DNA of 64,000 bases from Cryptomeria japonica (Eukaryota; Streptophyta; Pinopsida; Cupressales; Cupressaceae), in the NCBI RefSeq assembly GCF_030272615.1, contig NC_081412.1:673021823-673085822 (forward strand). The letters are read 5' to 3'. The position numbers were made by a program, and so were the translations under genes. Shown piece by piece: positions 1-12,442 of this stretch. A model generated the notes under the pieces. It saw only the letters and a list, made by a program, of their open reading frames with translations. It was not told the DNA's origin and did not search any database. Within the stretch, counting starts at the first letter, position 1, and every line of letters begins with the position of its first letter.

Positions 1-1494
1 GTAATCCATTCTAGATTGGCCTTGTAGAATTCAATGGGGAGGCCATCCGGGCCCGATACTTTGTCAGGTTTTAGGGAGTTGATAGCAGCAGTGATTTCCT
101 CAATAGATACCCTTTGGTTGAGGTTGAAGTGCTTAGGGGATATCCTAGTGGGTATCATGGTTTTGAACTTGTCCCTAATGTCCTTAGCCTTGGCATTGTC
201 TTCAAAGGTGAACAGGTTTTTGTAGAATAGTTCAAAAGCATATTTGATACTAGGGAGGTCAATAATTTCTTTATTGTCGATAATTAGCCTATCAATCTTT
301 TCCTTGGCTTGTTTGTGCTTAAGAAGGTTAAAGAAGAATTCGGAGCCATTGTCTCCAAATTGTAGCAAGTGGGTACAAGCCCTCACCATAGCCCAATGGA
401 TCTTAACTTGTTGGTGTTTTCTAAGAGCTTCTCTAGCAAGCATGACATTAGCATCCCTATGAACACAACTAGAGTTGTTTTGGACATTGAGTTCTAAGGA
501 AAGGAGCTAGTTAGTAAGTGATTTTTCAGCAAATCTTAAGTCTTTTGCCTTTTTTTACCCTATAGTCTATAGGGTTTTTTTGCCAAGAGTTCACATCAAG
601 GTTCCATCTATCAATATGAGAGGAGAGGAGATTATTTCAATAGCTAAGGAGTCTTATGAGATGCAAGGCGATCAAGACATCCTGATCCTTGAGGAGGGAG
701 GTGTTAAGAATAAACTTACAGGGTTTGTTGACCTGGGTACTCATAGTATTTCCAATATTGATAAGAGCCATAACAGGGTGATGGTCAGACAGGGCCATAG
801 GCCAAACAAAAATAGGCCTACCTTGGGCATCAGGCGAGAAGGAGAAACTCTCTTTATTAGTGTAGAATCGGTCCAATCTAGAGTAGATTCTACTCTCTCC
901 CTTTTGATAGATGCACCAGGTATGCCAGAGGTCGAGGGGGGAATGTCCAAGATCCTCCAATGGATCAAACAGGGATTTATGTAGTTTCAACCCGTTCTAG
1001 TGTTCCCTTTTTGAATTATTCCATGTAAAGGGCAGGCCACCAGTTTTGTCAAAACTATTTTCAACCATATTGAAATCCCCCTCAATTATCCATGGGATGT
1101 TTGGGAGGGATCTAAGCCAATCACATAGGACAATCCTATCTCTATAATCATTAACAGTATACACAGAGCATATCCCAAAGTGAGTGCCCTTCAGATTGAT
1201 GGAGGTCCAGATAGCCCTATTGCAAGGGGAGATACCCTTATCAATAATGAGATTGGACCATTTGGGGTTGATAAGAAGTCCAACACCTCCCTTTTCTCTG
1301 GGATGATTAGAGAAGATTTTAATGGCATCCTTCCAGACAAAGTTGAGTGTAGTTTCAAGGGTAAATTCAGTAGCTTTTAGTTCTTGTAATAGCAGAAAAT
1401 ACGTATCCTTATGTAAGTCAAGGAGTCTTTTAATGATAAACTTTCTGTCAGGTGACTCCAACCCTCACAATTTCCAAGAAATAAATTTCATCAT
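1..1494 (-). pseudogene. LINE-A ORF2: endonuclease and N-terminal reverse transcriptase (broken, partial)
   Basis: ORF2 of an L1-type LINE nicks target DNA and copies the element RNA into it. The frame opens at the ATG at 1494 (or 1491) with the endonuclease start motif M-K-F-I-S-W. An in-frame TGA replaces the following Trp/Asn region. The endonuclease shows the GDFN motif, then S-R-L-D-R and S-D-H-H-P-V, i.e. the metal-binding and catalytic His/Asp of the exonuclease-endonuclease-phosphatase fold. Reverse transcriptase begins around 160 with a segment ending in the conserved P-D-K-V-S-G-P-D-G-L-P and runs off the left edge, so the catalytic DD box is not in the window. The stretch from about 480 to 640 is disrupted and includes a 19-bp palindrome. 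Confidence 0.85.
556..574. repeat. 19-bp palindrome ACCCTATAG-T-CTATAGGGT
   Basis: A perfect inverted repeat of 9 bp around a single base, flanked on both sides by runs of seven T. It sits in the broken linker between endonuclease and reverse transcriptase of LINE-A. It could form a short hairpin; no function is evident. Confidence 0.6.
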
Positions 1495-1507
1495 TACTGA
1501 GAGGGGG

Positions 1508-3240
1508 TTAAGGAGTAGCTACCGACCTTAGAGCTGGAAGGATGCATAGGGGTGTTAGGAGTTGTGGGGGATTAGTCCCCTTTTTCTTATTCTTGGAGCT
1601 GAAAGGCCTCCCTTTTTTCTTGGTCATGGAGCCATGATCCAAATGATCTTCCTCCTCCTAACTAGGGGAGGAACCAATTAGGGGATCCAAGATCCCTTCC
1701 CCATTCTGGCCTAGAAGACTCGATTTACTGTATCCTATGCAAGACTCAGATGTCGATTTGAAGGAGGGGAGCATAACGCAAGAGTCATCGATTTCATTAA
1801 ACACCTTGGGGACACCACACTTGTCAGTAGTGTTATCGGGATCCAGGGGAGGTGCTGGAGTGGGAATCATAGAGGAGGACCTTAGGGGAGTTCTAGGTCT
1901 ATGAGCCAATTCAGTAGAACCAGAACTGGAGTCCATAGCAGCGCTACCAAGGATGGTGCCCTCAAATTTTTTAATCATAGATTTGACATTTGGGTGGTCT
2001 GAAGACTAGGAGGAGGTATTTTTCCTAGCGTTGCTCTATTTAATTCTAGATCACATTTTATCAGTCGCCAATTCTTGCGCATTTTTCCTCTATCATTTTT
2101 TGCTGATAGCTAATTGGAAGCCATCATCGGAGGGGACTTCGGTGGTGTCCATGGCAAAGGCAACATAGGGGGTGGGCATGGGTTGGAGGGGGGCTTACAT
2201 TGCGCAACCCAGGCTAGGGTATTCATCGCTCAGACTGGAGGCAGAGTTTCCACAACCAACCATTCTATTAAGTGGATTGTTCATACTATTTACAAGGGGG
2301 TTGTTAATAGGCGGAGGGTTGGTATCGATTCCACTCATCGGTAGTATTAAGTCAGTGTTTTTAGGATTTCAGAGGTCACCTTTGGAAGGATCAGCCTTGT
2401 TTTTAGCATTTTTTTTTAATAATAGGGCAATTTTTATGTTGGTGCCCTTCTTTTTTACATAGAAAATAAGCATTTAGCCCTCCTAAGGTTTCTAAAGGGC
2501 ATGAGTACACCTCGTTGACTATCTTAATATTCAGAGTATCAAGTATATCAATTCCCAGTTTGATTGAGACCAACATTCGTGCATCAAGATGGGGGATAAG
2601 TCTATTAGAATCATCCATCCTAACGAACTTGCCCACAGGTTTGATGATTTGGGGTAGGAAGCACCAAAGGAATGGTGAGACATCTTTAAGTAGGAGCCAC
2701 CTAGGGCATGAGAGAGCCATAATTTCCTCATTGGTGGCTTTGGGCGACCAAACAAGGGCATGGAAGGAAGTGTTTCCTATGGCCCAATATTGTTTTTTCA
2801 GGACCTCAGCCTGTGTTTTTGGAAAGGTGAAAAAATGATAAATAAACCCTTCTGAATTTGCCTACAAAACAAAAATCTGAATCCAAGTTTTAAATTCCAA
2901 AAGTTATGGAACCAATCATCCAAAAATTTGTGGGGGGGAACATTTTTCAATATCTATAGCAGCAAAGAAAATTGTTGTGTGCCTTAATCTATTCTTCTCA
3001 TTCAAGATTTCTTTAGACATAGCATCATTAGACGAAATTGAGAAGAGATCGATGGAGATGGCCGAGGTCTTACCTTTTCTGTCGGGTTGAGCGAAGCCAG
3101 CCACGAACTTAGCGTCCCTATCGTAGGTAACACCATTCCTAGGACCTTCGACGACATCTGAGAAGGATCTCTTAGGTTTTGGTGGAGAGAGTTTAGGGTT
3201 AGGCGGTGGGTCTAGGACAATAAAATCTTGGGCTCCATTA
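1508..3240 (-). pseudogene. LINE-A ORF1, DUF4283-type RNA-binding protein (broken)
   Basis: Plant L1 ORF1 proteins bind the element RNA; they carry a DUF4283 domain and a CCHC knuckle. Here pieces are visible at 3104-2916 (N-terminal part with an R-S-F-S-D-V motif just upstream), 2761-2403 (central part, ending with a knuckle-like F-L-C-K-K-E-G-H-x4-C) and 1978-1508 (Ser/Pro-rich then Lys-rich tail). The first knuckle Cys appears to be Tyr. The ATG at 3238 is out of frame with the domain, so the start is unresolved. The stop at 1508-1510 is 14 bp before ORF2. Several frame changes make it non-functional. Confidence 0.7.
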
Positions 3241-3289
3241 AAGGGTAAGCACAGTGCTCACGCGAGGCCAGTACAGTCTTAAATGTGAG

Positions 3290-5828
3290 CACAAACAACT
3301 AATAAAACATCTACCAAGCAAAAAATTCAACTAAAATACGGAAGATATTTAAGTCAAGAGGCTCAAACCACGTGGAGAAGAGCATTCTCCTCCACCACCT
3401 TCATAGGTCTACATGTGCAGGGGGTGTCCACATCAGCAGGGGCAAGTTGAGAATCGTCATTGACCTAGTTTTGTAGACTCCTAATTCACAGTAATTCACA
3501 TCCTCCAAAAAATCACCTTTTAATTCATTTGATTTCTGTTCTTATTAAATTAGCAAAAATAAACTCTAAAATACATCATGAAGAACTAGTTCTAGTAAAT
3601 TAAATTTGGGCATGATCTTTCAAAGTTACAAAATAATTTGAATAGATATTTTCACAAACTATTAGCTTTTAATCTTTTCCATTATATACTTTTGTCCAAT
3701 AATATTTAATTTTTTAAATAAGAATTATAATCTTTCACAAAATTTCTTTATTTTTTACTATTGCAATTAAATTAAATTAACCTTAGGAATTAATCTTTTT
3801 GAATTAGAATTAGGGTTATTATTATTAAATTAGGGTTATTGTTAGGGTTATGTTATATCTTGTTGTAGTTTAATATTACAATATATCTTACTATTTCTAA
3901 TACTCAATTTTCATTTCTCAAAATCAAAATTAAAATCTTAGATATTTTTCTTAGTACATTTAATACTTCTAAAGTACTAGCCACTAGGTGGCACTTGTTT
4001 ATTTCACAATGATTTATATTCAAAAAGTATTTGAATATTAGAATACAAATTTTTTATACACTTATTGGCTAAATACAATTTAGCTAAAGTGAATTTTTAG
4101 GAAATCCAAAATAAATGGATATAGTGGCAACTATATTGCTATTATTATTATTATTCATTAAAAGGTCTTATTTCTAATTTATATTTGAAATTATAAATAA
4201 CATTAAATGTTTACACTATAATATATTTTGACATATTTTTTAATTTATCTTCATGTATATTTAAGAGAAAATTATGAAGAAAAAAAAAACTTTAATATTT
4301 ATATTTTCATAATAATATAATAATACAAATTAAAGTAACAATATACTAACTATAATTTAATAATATAAAAATAATAATATACTAATAATAATATAAAATA
4401 GTATATTAATAACAATGCAATTTTAATTATTACAATAGAAAATTGTTTATTATATTATCTTTTATGATATACTATCTTATATTGTTTTTATTGTAAATTA
4501 ATGGTCTTGTTTTTCTATTATAATAATTTAAAATTTTAGGGTTAGAGTTAATAATAGGGTTCAATTAGGATTGGAGTTGGTGTTCCTAAGATTTAAAATG
4601 GGATTATAGGGTTGGGGTTTAACTAGTATTAAGGTTATGGTTAATATTATGATTAGAGTTAATGTGGCTAAGATGTAATTACATATTTTCTTGATCAACA
4701 AAACCTTCACATACCATAATTAAAATATAGTTATTAATGTGTTATTCACAAAATATTTTATAATTAGACATTAAAGAGAACACAATTGTAGAAAGATAAA
4801 TAATATAAAACAAATTAAATTAAATTAAACAATATATTAATTAAAATTAAGAAATTACTATTTCAACTACAAATTAACAAGGCAAGTACTGGCCACTATG
4901 TGGCACTTGTTTATTTCACAATGATTTATAGTCACAAATTTTTAAATTGACATCATTATAAAAGAAATTTCAAATACTTAGATAAATACTACAAACATTT
5001 AACTTAATTATTGACTATCAAAATAATACTTCATTAAATAGATAAATAAAAATACCAATCTTTATATTCAAATGTATATATAAACATAAAAAGAACATTC
5101 ACATAAAAATAATTAAAACAAATAAAATATTCATATGTTAATAAATACATATAATTTATTTTCTTCATCAAAATTAAATTGCATTCTATTCTTGAAATGA
5201 AATATACTATCCTAATTTCCTAATCATATAAATATATGATATAAAAAACCAAACATTGATGTAAATTTTAAGTGTTTTTTAGGAAAATCCACACTAATTT
5301 ATAACAGCCCTAAAACAGTACTTTAAGCTGACAAAAATTCCAGTTTTTGGCAGATTCTTCCCAACCTTGAAAAAATAATGCTGTTTAGCTTTCCTCTCGG
5401 GTCCTCTTGTGAATGTTAAAATCGAACAAGAAATGGCAGTGGAAAGAATAGATAAATGCACATTAATAGACCTAACATCATTCGAAAAAAATACGGAAAA
5501 CATTAGGTTGGATTAGTAGAAACGATTTTATGTGGAGCCCTTAAACATCTAGTCTTCCTCGAGCAGATTGTGCGTGAAAACAAAGCGTACAGAATTCCAC
5601 CATCACGAAAATAAAGTATACAAAATTTAATAAGGAATTCCGGCAAGGCAGAAAAAAACTGATAATTTCCTGCGTGAGACAAATTTCCGTCGCGGGGTTC
5701 CCCACAGGAGATAGCCTATCGGCTAACTATCCGCTAAATATCTAATATTAGATGATAATAATATATTTTAATGTTTAATTTTTTAATTTAATTTTTAAAA
5801 ATATTATATTTTAATATTTTATAATTTA
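3290..5828. other. AT-rich non-coding stretch
   Basis: About 2.5 kb with very low GC and no credible reading frame. It holds short A/T arrays and one 47-bp direct repeat (3972-4018 and 4884-4930). The segment 5380-5720 is less AT-rich but I recognise nothing in it. The last 100 bp (5740-5847) match the AT-rich tandem family found at 13.5-19.3 kb, which shows that LINE-B inserted into that family. Confidence 0.7.
3972..4930. repeat. 47-bp direct repeat, two copies
   Basis: Copies at 3972-4018 and 4884-4930 match at 45 of 47 positions and share the core CCACTAKGTGGCACTTG followed by TTTATTTCACAATG. They are 912 bp apart in the same orientation. The spacing suggests either the ends of a small unrecognised element or a short dispersed repeat. 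Confidence 0.6.
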
Positions 5829-5847
5829 AGATATTTTAATATTTAAT
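5829..5847. repeat. Left target-site duplication of LINE-B
   Basis: The 19-mer AGATATTTTAATATTTAAT occurs here and again at 13510-13528 directly after the poly(A) of LINE-B. A 19-bp exact duplication is typical of L1 target-primed insertion and fixes both ends of the element. Confidence 0.9.
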
Positions 5848-5863
5848 ATGAAAATCGTTGAGG

Positions 5864-7115
5864 ATGGCAGAACCGGCTCTGCAAAATCTGTTGGACGTTA
5901 ATGGCAGATCAGGAGAATTTACAGGGAAAGAGAAAGGGAGGCGGTATGAAGAGAAAGACGAGATTGTGGTGGACCTTATGGAGGAGATGGAGGAAGACAG
6001 ACAGTTTTGGGAAGAACAAGCGGTGATCGCAAGGATTATAGGCCTCGACTGATCAAGGAAAAATATCAGATTGTGGATTGAAGATAAGTGGGGCGATCGG
6101 ATTCTCATCAAATTTATTCCAAAAGGATTCTTTGTGGTGCTTTACGAAAAATGATCAGAAAGAGATTGTATCCTTAACCAAAAGAATTGGTTTGTAGACA
6201 AGCACGGAGTGTATTTGCAACCTTGGACACCGAATTTTGATCCCATCTCGTTGGTAGTCTATTCTCACTCGATTTTGATATGCCTTTACAATTTGCCGAT
6301 TGAATACTGGGGAGAGGTCTTCTTGGAGAAGATCCACAGAATGCTTGGGACACTGTTGGAGATAGATGTTGATGATGAGGAGGATTTGTGTAAGTATATA
6401 AGATTGAGGATCGCGACAGTTAGGCATATCCCGGAGCATATTACATTATATATGTCGAAAGGTGTGTGGAGGCAGTAGATAGAAGTTGAAAAAGAAATCT
6501 GTCATTGCCCCAGATGCAATAGTAAATTTCATGGTGTAGAGGATTGTAGAATGTACGTTAGAAAGGCTAGGACTCCTTTCAAGAGACCACTACAAAATTG
6601 GAGGTGAAAGTTGGAACAACCGTCGAAAACGGTTTCGGTTTCTGTAGAAAATATTCAAGAGACAAAATCTCCTCCGTAACAACAAAAGAAGGTTTCATCA
6701 TTACCGTTAAAAGTCAGGGATGATCTTAATTCAGAGACTAGGGATGCAGCGGATAATAGGTGACTTGATGATGGAGGGGAGACTCTTAGGCAAGATGTAT
6801 TTTGAAACCAAGGAGGGGGATGAAGATCCTTTGACCCCTAGAATCAATAATTCATGTAAAGGGTTATCTAATACGGAATTTGAATTTGATAAGGACTTTG
6901 AGGAGGAAATATTTCAAGAGGATGCTTTGGAGAATGTTCATCCGAGATGTATCAGTCAGTCGGCTAACGTTTTACTTGGTAAAGACAAAGGATTCATAGG
7001 TAGGCGGACCAACCATCAAAAGAGGGAAGACAGTGCAAAAGAGAAGGGAATTGTTAGTGTATTCGATTTTATGAGGAAAGCTAAGGGAGAAGGTTTCTCC
7101 CTTGGCAAGAGATGA
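5864..7115 (+). pseudogene. LINE-B ORF1, DUF4283 plus zinc knuckle (broken)
   Basis: An RNA-binding ORF1 of a plant L1. It starts at the ATG at 5864 (M-A-E-P-A-L), shows an acidic N-terminus, then the DUF4283 core ending in the hallmark L-Q-P-W-T-P-N-F and L-P-I-E-Y-W (about 6210-6315). The zinc knuckle C-x2-C-x4-H-x4-C follows near 6500-6550 with all four ligands kept. Stops interrupt it at about 6050, 6152, 6478 and 6606. The last part (6720-7115) is an acidic-to-basic tail. Its TGA stop at 7113-7115 overlaps the ORF2 ATG at 7112, giving an ATGA junction. Confidence 0.85.
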
Positions 7116-10086
7116 AGATTACTATGTGGAATGTCAAGGGTCTCTCGGCCCCTGACAAAAGACGCTTGGTGAAACGAGTGTTTTGTAGATGTAGTTGTCA
7201 TATCATTGCCATCTAGGAAACAAAGCTTAGTTCAGAGAATGCGAATTTTTTCATTAACTCTTGTAAAGATTGGGAGGGTATTTTTCAAGAAGCCAATGGA
7301 GCCGCTGGCAGACTTGGCATTATATGGAATCCTTCTTTGGTCAAAGTCACATTAGTAGAGAAATCTGAGCACTAGATGATTTTTATTGTCTATAATTGGA
7401 AGGAGAATTTGGAATTTCCGTTAATAAATGTTTATGGGCCTACAAAAACTTTAGATAAGTCCCATGTTTGGTATTTTCTTTCAAAAAAAATTTACAATCT
7501 GAGGAGAAATAGGATAGTTGTGGTAGGTGATTTTAATGCATTTCTTGATTTAGATGAGAAGAAGGGAGGATTGAGAATGTCAAATAAGGTCATAGAAGAT
7601 TTCCACGATTTTTCTGCACATAATCATTTGATGGATGTTGTCTCGAAGAATGGTCTATTCACATGGACTAACCAAGGGGCCAACTTCGCACACATTTCGG
7701 AAAGATTGGACAGACATCTCATTGGAGAATTTTGGATGGAGTCATCTTTTCAGGTAGAGGCATCCATTCTTCCAATATCTTTATCAGATCATTTTCTTGT
7801 GGAGCTAAAGTTAAGTGAGGCTCCATCTAAAGGAAGTAGCAGCTTCAAATTTTTGATCATGTGGTGGAGAGATGGTGAGTTCATTTCACATCTCAATCAA
7901 CGGTGGAAAGAGAGTAATATATTTAGGGGAACCCAGAGTTATAGCTTTGTGAAAAGACTGAAATTATTAAAGGAGAATATTACAGTTTGGAACAAAGACA
8001 CTTTTAAAATATATTTGCAAAAAGAGATCTAGTTGAGGAAGAACAATCTCTATTAAATTCTTTCACTATCACTTCTAGGATGTCTAACAATGCGTATAAC
8101 AAAGAAATAGCTCTCAAGAAGGAATTGACAGAGATTCTTCTTAGAGAAGAAATATATTGGTGTGACAAATCCAGAGAACTATGGATTAAAGAAGGTGATG
8201 CAAACACTAAATTCTTCCATGGCTCGGTAAAGACTAAAAGGAGTAGGAACAGAATAGACTCGATCTTGGATCAAGAAGGCAAGTGACATTCTTCTCCTGA
8301 AGCTATTGTGGAGGTAGCCATGATCTTTATCAACGATTTGCTTGCTGATGCTAATGGGTGCAATCCACCTCAACCACATCTGATGACAAATATTATCTAC
8401 AAGGAGATTTCGGATGAAGACAACAAATTATTATGTTATCCATTCACCATAGAGGAGGTCAAAAAGGCTATTTTTGAATTGCATCCAAACAAAGCTCCTG
8501 GCCCAAACGGGTTCACCATGGATTTTTTTTTAAAATGTTGGGGGTTTTTGGGTAACGACATTCTCAGAATCATGGAAGATTTTAGAAAACATGGGAGATT
8601 TGTGAAGGAAATCAATTACACAAACATTGCTCTGATCCCTAAGAAGTAGGATTGTTCATCTATTGTGGCTTTTAGGCCCATTTCTTTATGTAATTATATT
8701 TACAAAATTCAATCCAAGGCTATGTTGAACAGGTTAAAACCTATTCTAATGAATTTCATTTTTCCTGAACAACATGGATTCACCCTGAGCCGTGAAATCA
8801 TGGATAGCATAATCATGGTAGTAGAAACTATTCATTCTATGCATACTTCCAAATTCCAAGGTATGATTATTAAACTAGATGTGTCCAAGGCTTATGATCG
8901 AATTAAATAGAGATTTCTTATTGAGGTAGTTTAGAAATTTGGTTTTGATAAAAGATGACTGAAATGTATTGAAAATTGGATTTCATCTGTAAATTTCTCC
9001 AATATTGTTAATGGTTCTATGAGCGGTTTTTTCTAGGCTACTAACAGGCTTCGGCAAGGAGACCCTTTGTCACCCTTTTTGTTTGTACTTATGATAGAAG
9101 TGCTCGGTAGGAACATAAAAATCAAGGTTGGATGAGGTCATTGGAAAGGTTTTTCAATTCATGAAAGTTTGGATCCGATTTCTCATTCACAATTCGTGGA
9201 TGATACTATCCTATTTGGCAAAGCTACGGAGAGAGAAGGTCGCATTATTAAGCATGTGTTAGAAGATTACGAAAAAGATTCTGGTTAGTGCATGAACAAG
9301 CAAAAATCAAGGATATACTTCCTCAACACTAATAAGAGGTTGTAGTCGAAGATAGTGGGATTATTGTAATTTGGTCAAGGCAGTTTTCCTATTAAATATC
9401 TTGGGGTTCCTTTGTTTGCAGGAAAATTGGACAACAGAATCTGGGAAGAGGTTGTCAATAAGTGAAAAGACAAATCTGTGTTATGGAAAAATAAATATCC
9501 TTCACACGTAGGCAAGATACAGATGATAAAATCTGTTTTATCCGTAGTTCCTATCTATTACATGCCTTTCTATAGATTGTCTTGCAAGACTTCATCAATA
9601 TTAGATGGAATGCTCAAAAAGTTTATTTGGGAAGGTTCGAAAGAGGAAAAAAAGATCCCTTTAATCAATTGGGAAACTGCATGCATGCTTAAGGAGGAAG
9701 GTGGGGTAGGTCTTAAGGAAAATGAATTTCTAGATTCTGGCACTTGGTGCCAAACTTGCTTGGCAAATGTATAGTTTACCCTATAAAGGCTGGTGCAAGT
9801 TGATGGCTACCAAATATTTGGACTTGAATGAGCTAGAGAGAATATTTACAGTGGCTAACTCAGTTAGTGGGTCACCGATATGGAAATTCATTTGGGAAAG
9901 AAGGAAGATCTTAATAGATCATCTTACATGGAGGATTGGTAATGGCCACAAAGCAAAGTTTTGGAGGGATTCATGGATGGAGAGGTAGCGTTGGCAATGT
10001 GTTTGAGGATCAAGATTGGATCAATCAAATTGAGGTAGTAATGGGAGTTTATGTGGTAGATTATGTTGATGTGAATTGTTCTCCAA

Positions 10087-11274
10087 GGGTGGGTGCAAGA
10101 AGTTGAGTCCAACTTTTGGGCAAAAAGTGGAAGTGTTTTCCCTATTTTTTAATTTTTTTGTCGATTGATGTCAAAATTTGAGGTACTTAGAGTTTGAATA
10201 TGAGAAAACTTGACTAATATAAAATGTAGTGCTCGGAGTCTAATTTTCAAATATGTAATTTATTTCAATACCCACATGGTAGAAATTTCTTTTTAGTAGG
10301 CATATTTAAAAACCACTTTTTCAAAATGCATGTTTCGGGACCATACCACACATGTACGACCACCATATTTTGATGTAAATAAAATAATGTTTGCAAATCC
10401 TTCTAGGAAAAGATACCTAATACACCAAATATTGATGAGAATATTTTTTCTTATTTTTTTAATTAATTTTTAATTAACTATAAAGCACATTTTCAAAACA
10501 TCTAGTGTACGATCACCACAATTTGATGAAAATTTCATTTTTTTTTTTTAATCTTCAAAAGAATTGTATTATAATTTATTTTTAAAAAAACCTAAAAACA
10601 AAAAAGTTATTAAAGTTTTACTAAACCTCACTATTTTACATTTAGGTACCACTTTTGATTAATAAATAATGCAAAAATAGTAAAACTAACCATATCATTA
10701 TGAAATTTACATTTTTGAAATTAGGACAGTGAGAGCTCTAATGGGTTTTTGTTTCATCAAAAAATACGATCAGGAAGACCTTCAAAAAATTACAGCAAGG
10801 CAAAAATCTGGTATTCCAGTGCCTTAGCCAAGTTTTTGGAGGTCCAAGCATAGGCTTGGTCCCACCAAGCCTAACCCAAAGCCAAAACCGAGGCATAGGT
10901 GTGTTTCCCGCTCCATCTTTTATGAAACGGGTGCCCGTTATTTAAAATTCAAAAAATGGGCACCCATTTTGAAATTTATAGTACTTAAAGAAACGTGTGC
11001 CCGTTTTTAGAAATGGGTACACGTTTTTAGAAACGGGCACCCATTTTTAGAAACGGGCACTTGTTTTTAAAAACGTGTGCCTATTTCTAAAAATCATGCA
11101 CCCGTTTCTCTACGGCAGTCTGATCCTAAACGGGCACCCGCTTTTTTTTAATGGGTTAGGGCTCCGAAGCTAAATGGGTGCCCGTTTCTTAAAAAATAGG
11201 CACCCGTTTCTAGCGGCAAACTTTTTTGCTCGCAGACTTCTGCAGAATTGGGACCCAACTTCTTGCACCCACCC
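10087..11274. mobile_element. Non-autonomous TIR DNA transposon nested in LINE-B
   Basis: The left end reads GGGTGGGTGCAAGAAGTT and the right end is its reverse complement; similarity extends to about 24 bp with one mismatch. A CCAA tetranucleotide flanks both ends (10083-10086 and 11275-11278), and LINE ORF2 resumes beyond it. The element is 1,188 bp and has no transposase frame. Its left two thirds are AT-rich; its right 300 bp hold an array of palindromes (see separate entry). The 4-bp duplication does not match hAT (8 bp), Mutator (9-11), CACTA or Harbinger (3), so the superfamily is unclear. Confidence 0.82.
10921..11215. repeat. Subterminal array of AAACGGGCACCCGTTT-like palindromes
   Basis: About a dozen imperfect copies of the palindromic motif AAACGGGYRCCCGTTT, or half copies AAACGGGCAC, occur in 295 bp, separated by short A/T spacers such as TTTTTAG. 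They lie only near the right end of the TIR transposon. Clustered subterminal repeats are transposase-binding sites in En/Spm-type and some other plant elements; that role here is an inference. Confidence 0.8.
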
Positions 11275-12442
11275 CCAAATTTTCCTATCTCATGGAAGCG
11301 GGTTGGAGATTGGCAGAGCGATAACAGTCTGAAGTTGGTTGATATACTTAATAGTAGGAAGACTTTCATTTTGAATGAAAATGATTCTCTTGTTTGGAAT
11401 GCTACTGAATCAGGTAAGTATAAGGTGAGTTTGGGATACGAACTGCAAAGAAAGAGGCAGAAGGATTGCAAATGGCCTACCATTTTGTGTTGGGACAAAA
11501 GTGTGTTTCCTAAAGCTAGTGCCTTCTTATGGATTGCATTGCATGGAAGGATTCTTATGGGTGACAGACTTAAAATAATAGGTATAGCGGGGCTCAGCAG
11601 ATGTTGCCTCTATAAACAAGAGGAAGAATCCACTGAGCATTTATTGTACGGTTGTTTTTATACAAAGCAGTGTTGGGATTGGATTTTGTTGAAGCTTCAG
11701 AACTAGATGGTGTGTAATAGTACTTTCAAAGACTTTATTTTTGCTTGACTGATGGGGGGCAAGACCTCAAAATGGGGGAGTCTGTGGATTGTTTGCCCAT
11801 CCTTGGTCGTCTGTCATGTGTGGAAAGAGAGAAACAAAAGGATTTTTCGGGGAGGAAGAGTTGGAGGTTCCTCTTCTTATTAATATAATCCAAGGGGCAA
11901 TAGAAGAAACTATTAATGACAAGATACATGAAAGAAGATATAAGTCTTATACTAAATGGGATATGGAGATGGAGCAAGTATGGAATTTGAAACAAAGTAG
12001 TAGTCACTATCAAGGTGCTAAATATGTTGAATGGAAGAAAGTCAAGTGGACACCTCCCCCAACCTGATGGAAAAAACTGAATTTTGATGGAGCTAGTCGA
12101 GGTAATCCTAGAATATCTGGGTTTGGTGTGGTCGTTAGAGACAAGTAGGGTAGCTTAGTATGGCCAATATGTGGGCCTGTGGGAATTGCTACTAATAATG
12201 TAGCAAAAATCACTGCTTTAGAGGAAGGTTTGAAATGGGTCTCATCTAATGGAGTTTCGAAGGTGATGATAGAGGGTGATTCTCAAATCATTCTAAGCGA
12301 GATTATAAAAAAATTATTTACGAATTGGTGGTTAAATGCATGGGTCCCGAGGATAAATTGCCCACTTCAAAAGTTGATAGATTACCACTTTCAACACATT
12401 TTTCATGAGGGCAATCAATTGGCGGATTTTCTTGCCAACTAG

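Larger units (their letters stand above)
1..3240 (-). mobile_element. LINE-A, L1-type non-LTR retrotransposon, 3' part beyond window
   Basis: Two decayed reading frames lie head to tail on the minus strand: a DUF4283-type ORF1 (3240 to 1508) and an ORF2 with apurinic-type endonuclease followed by the start of reverse transcriptase (1494 to the left window edge). ORF1 ends only 14 bp before the ORF2 ATG, the usual plant L1 layout. The 5' end is placed near 3240-3290, where coding similarity gives way to AT-rich DNA; no target duplication can be sought because the 3' end is outside the window. Several stops and frame breaks show the copy is dead. Confidence 0.85.
7112..12442 (+). pseudogene. 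LINE-B ORF2: endonuclease, reverse transcriptase, RNase H (broken, interrupted)
   Basis: Start ATG 7112 gives M-K-I-T-M-W-N-V-K-G-L, the usual endonuclease N-terminus. Domains in order: endonuclease (7112-7840; GDFN, S-E-R-L-D-R and S-D-H-F), reverse transcriptase (about 8440-9500; N-K-A-P-G-P-N-G-F, F-R-P-I-S-L-C-N, and the catalytic box F-V-D-D-T), thumb/linker to 10082, then after the nested transposon the zf-RVT-like region (11400-11706) and RNase H (12070-12442). RNase H keeps the three acidic residues and an H-E-G-N-Q-L-A-D end. At least fifteen nonsense codons occur, many TAG in place of Trp or Gln. The enzyme would nick and reverse-copy at the target in an intact relative; this copy is dead. 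Confidence 0.92.

Noticed and set aside
580-984. 134-codon plus-strand frame.
   Set aside because: Antisense to the LINE-A endonuclease region, which has clear motifs on the minus strand.
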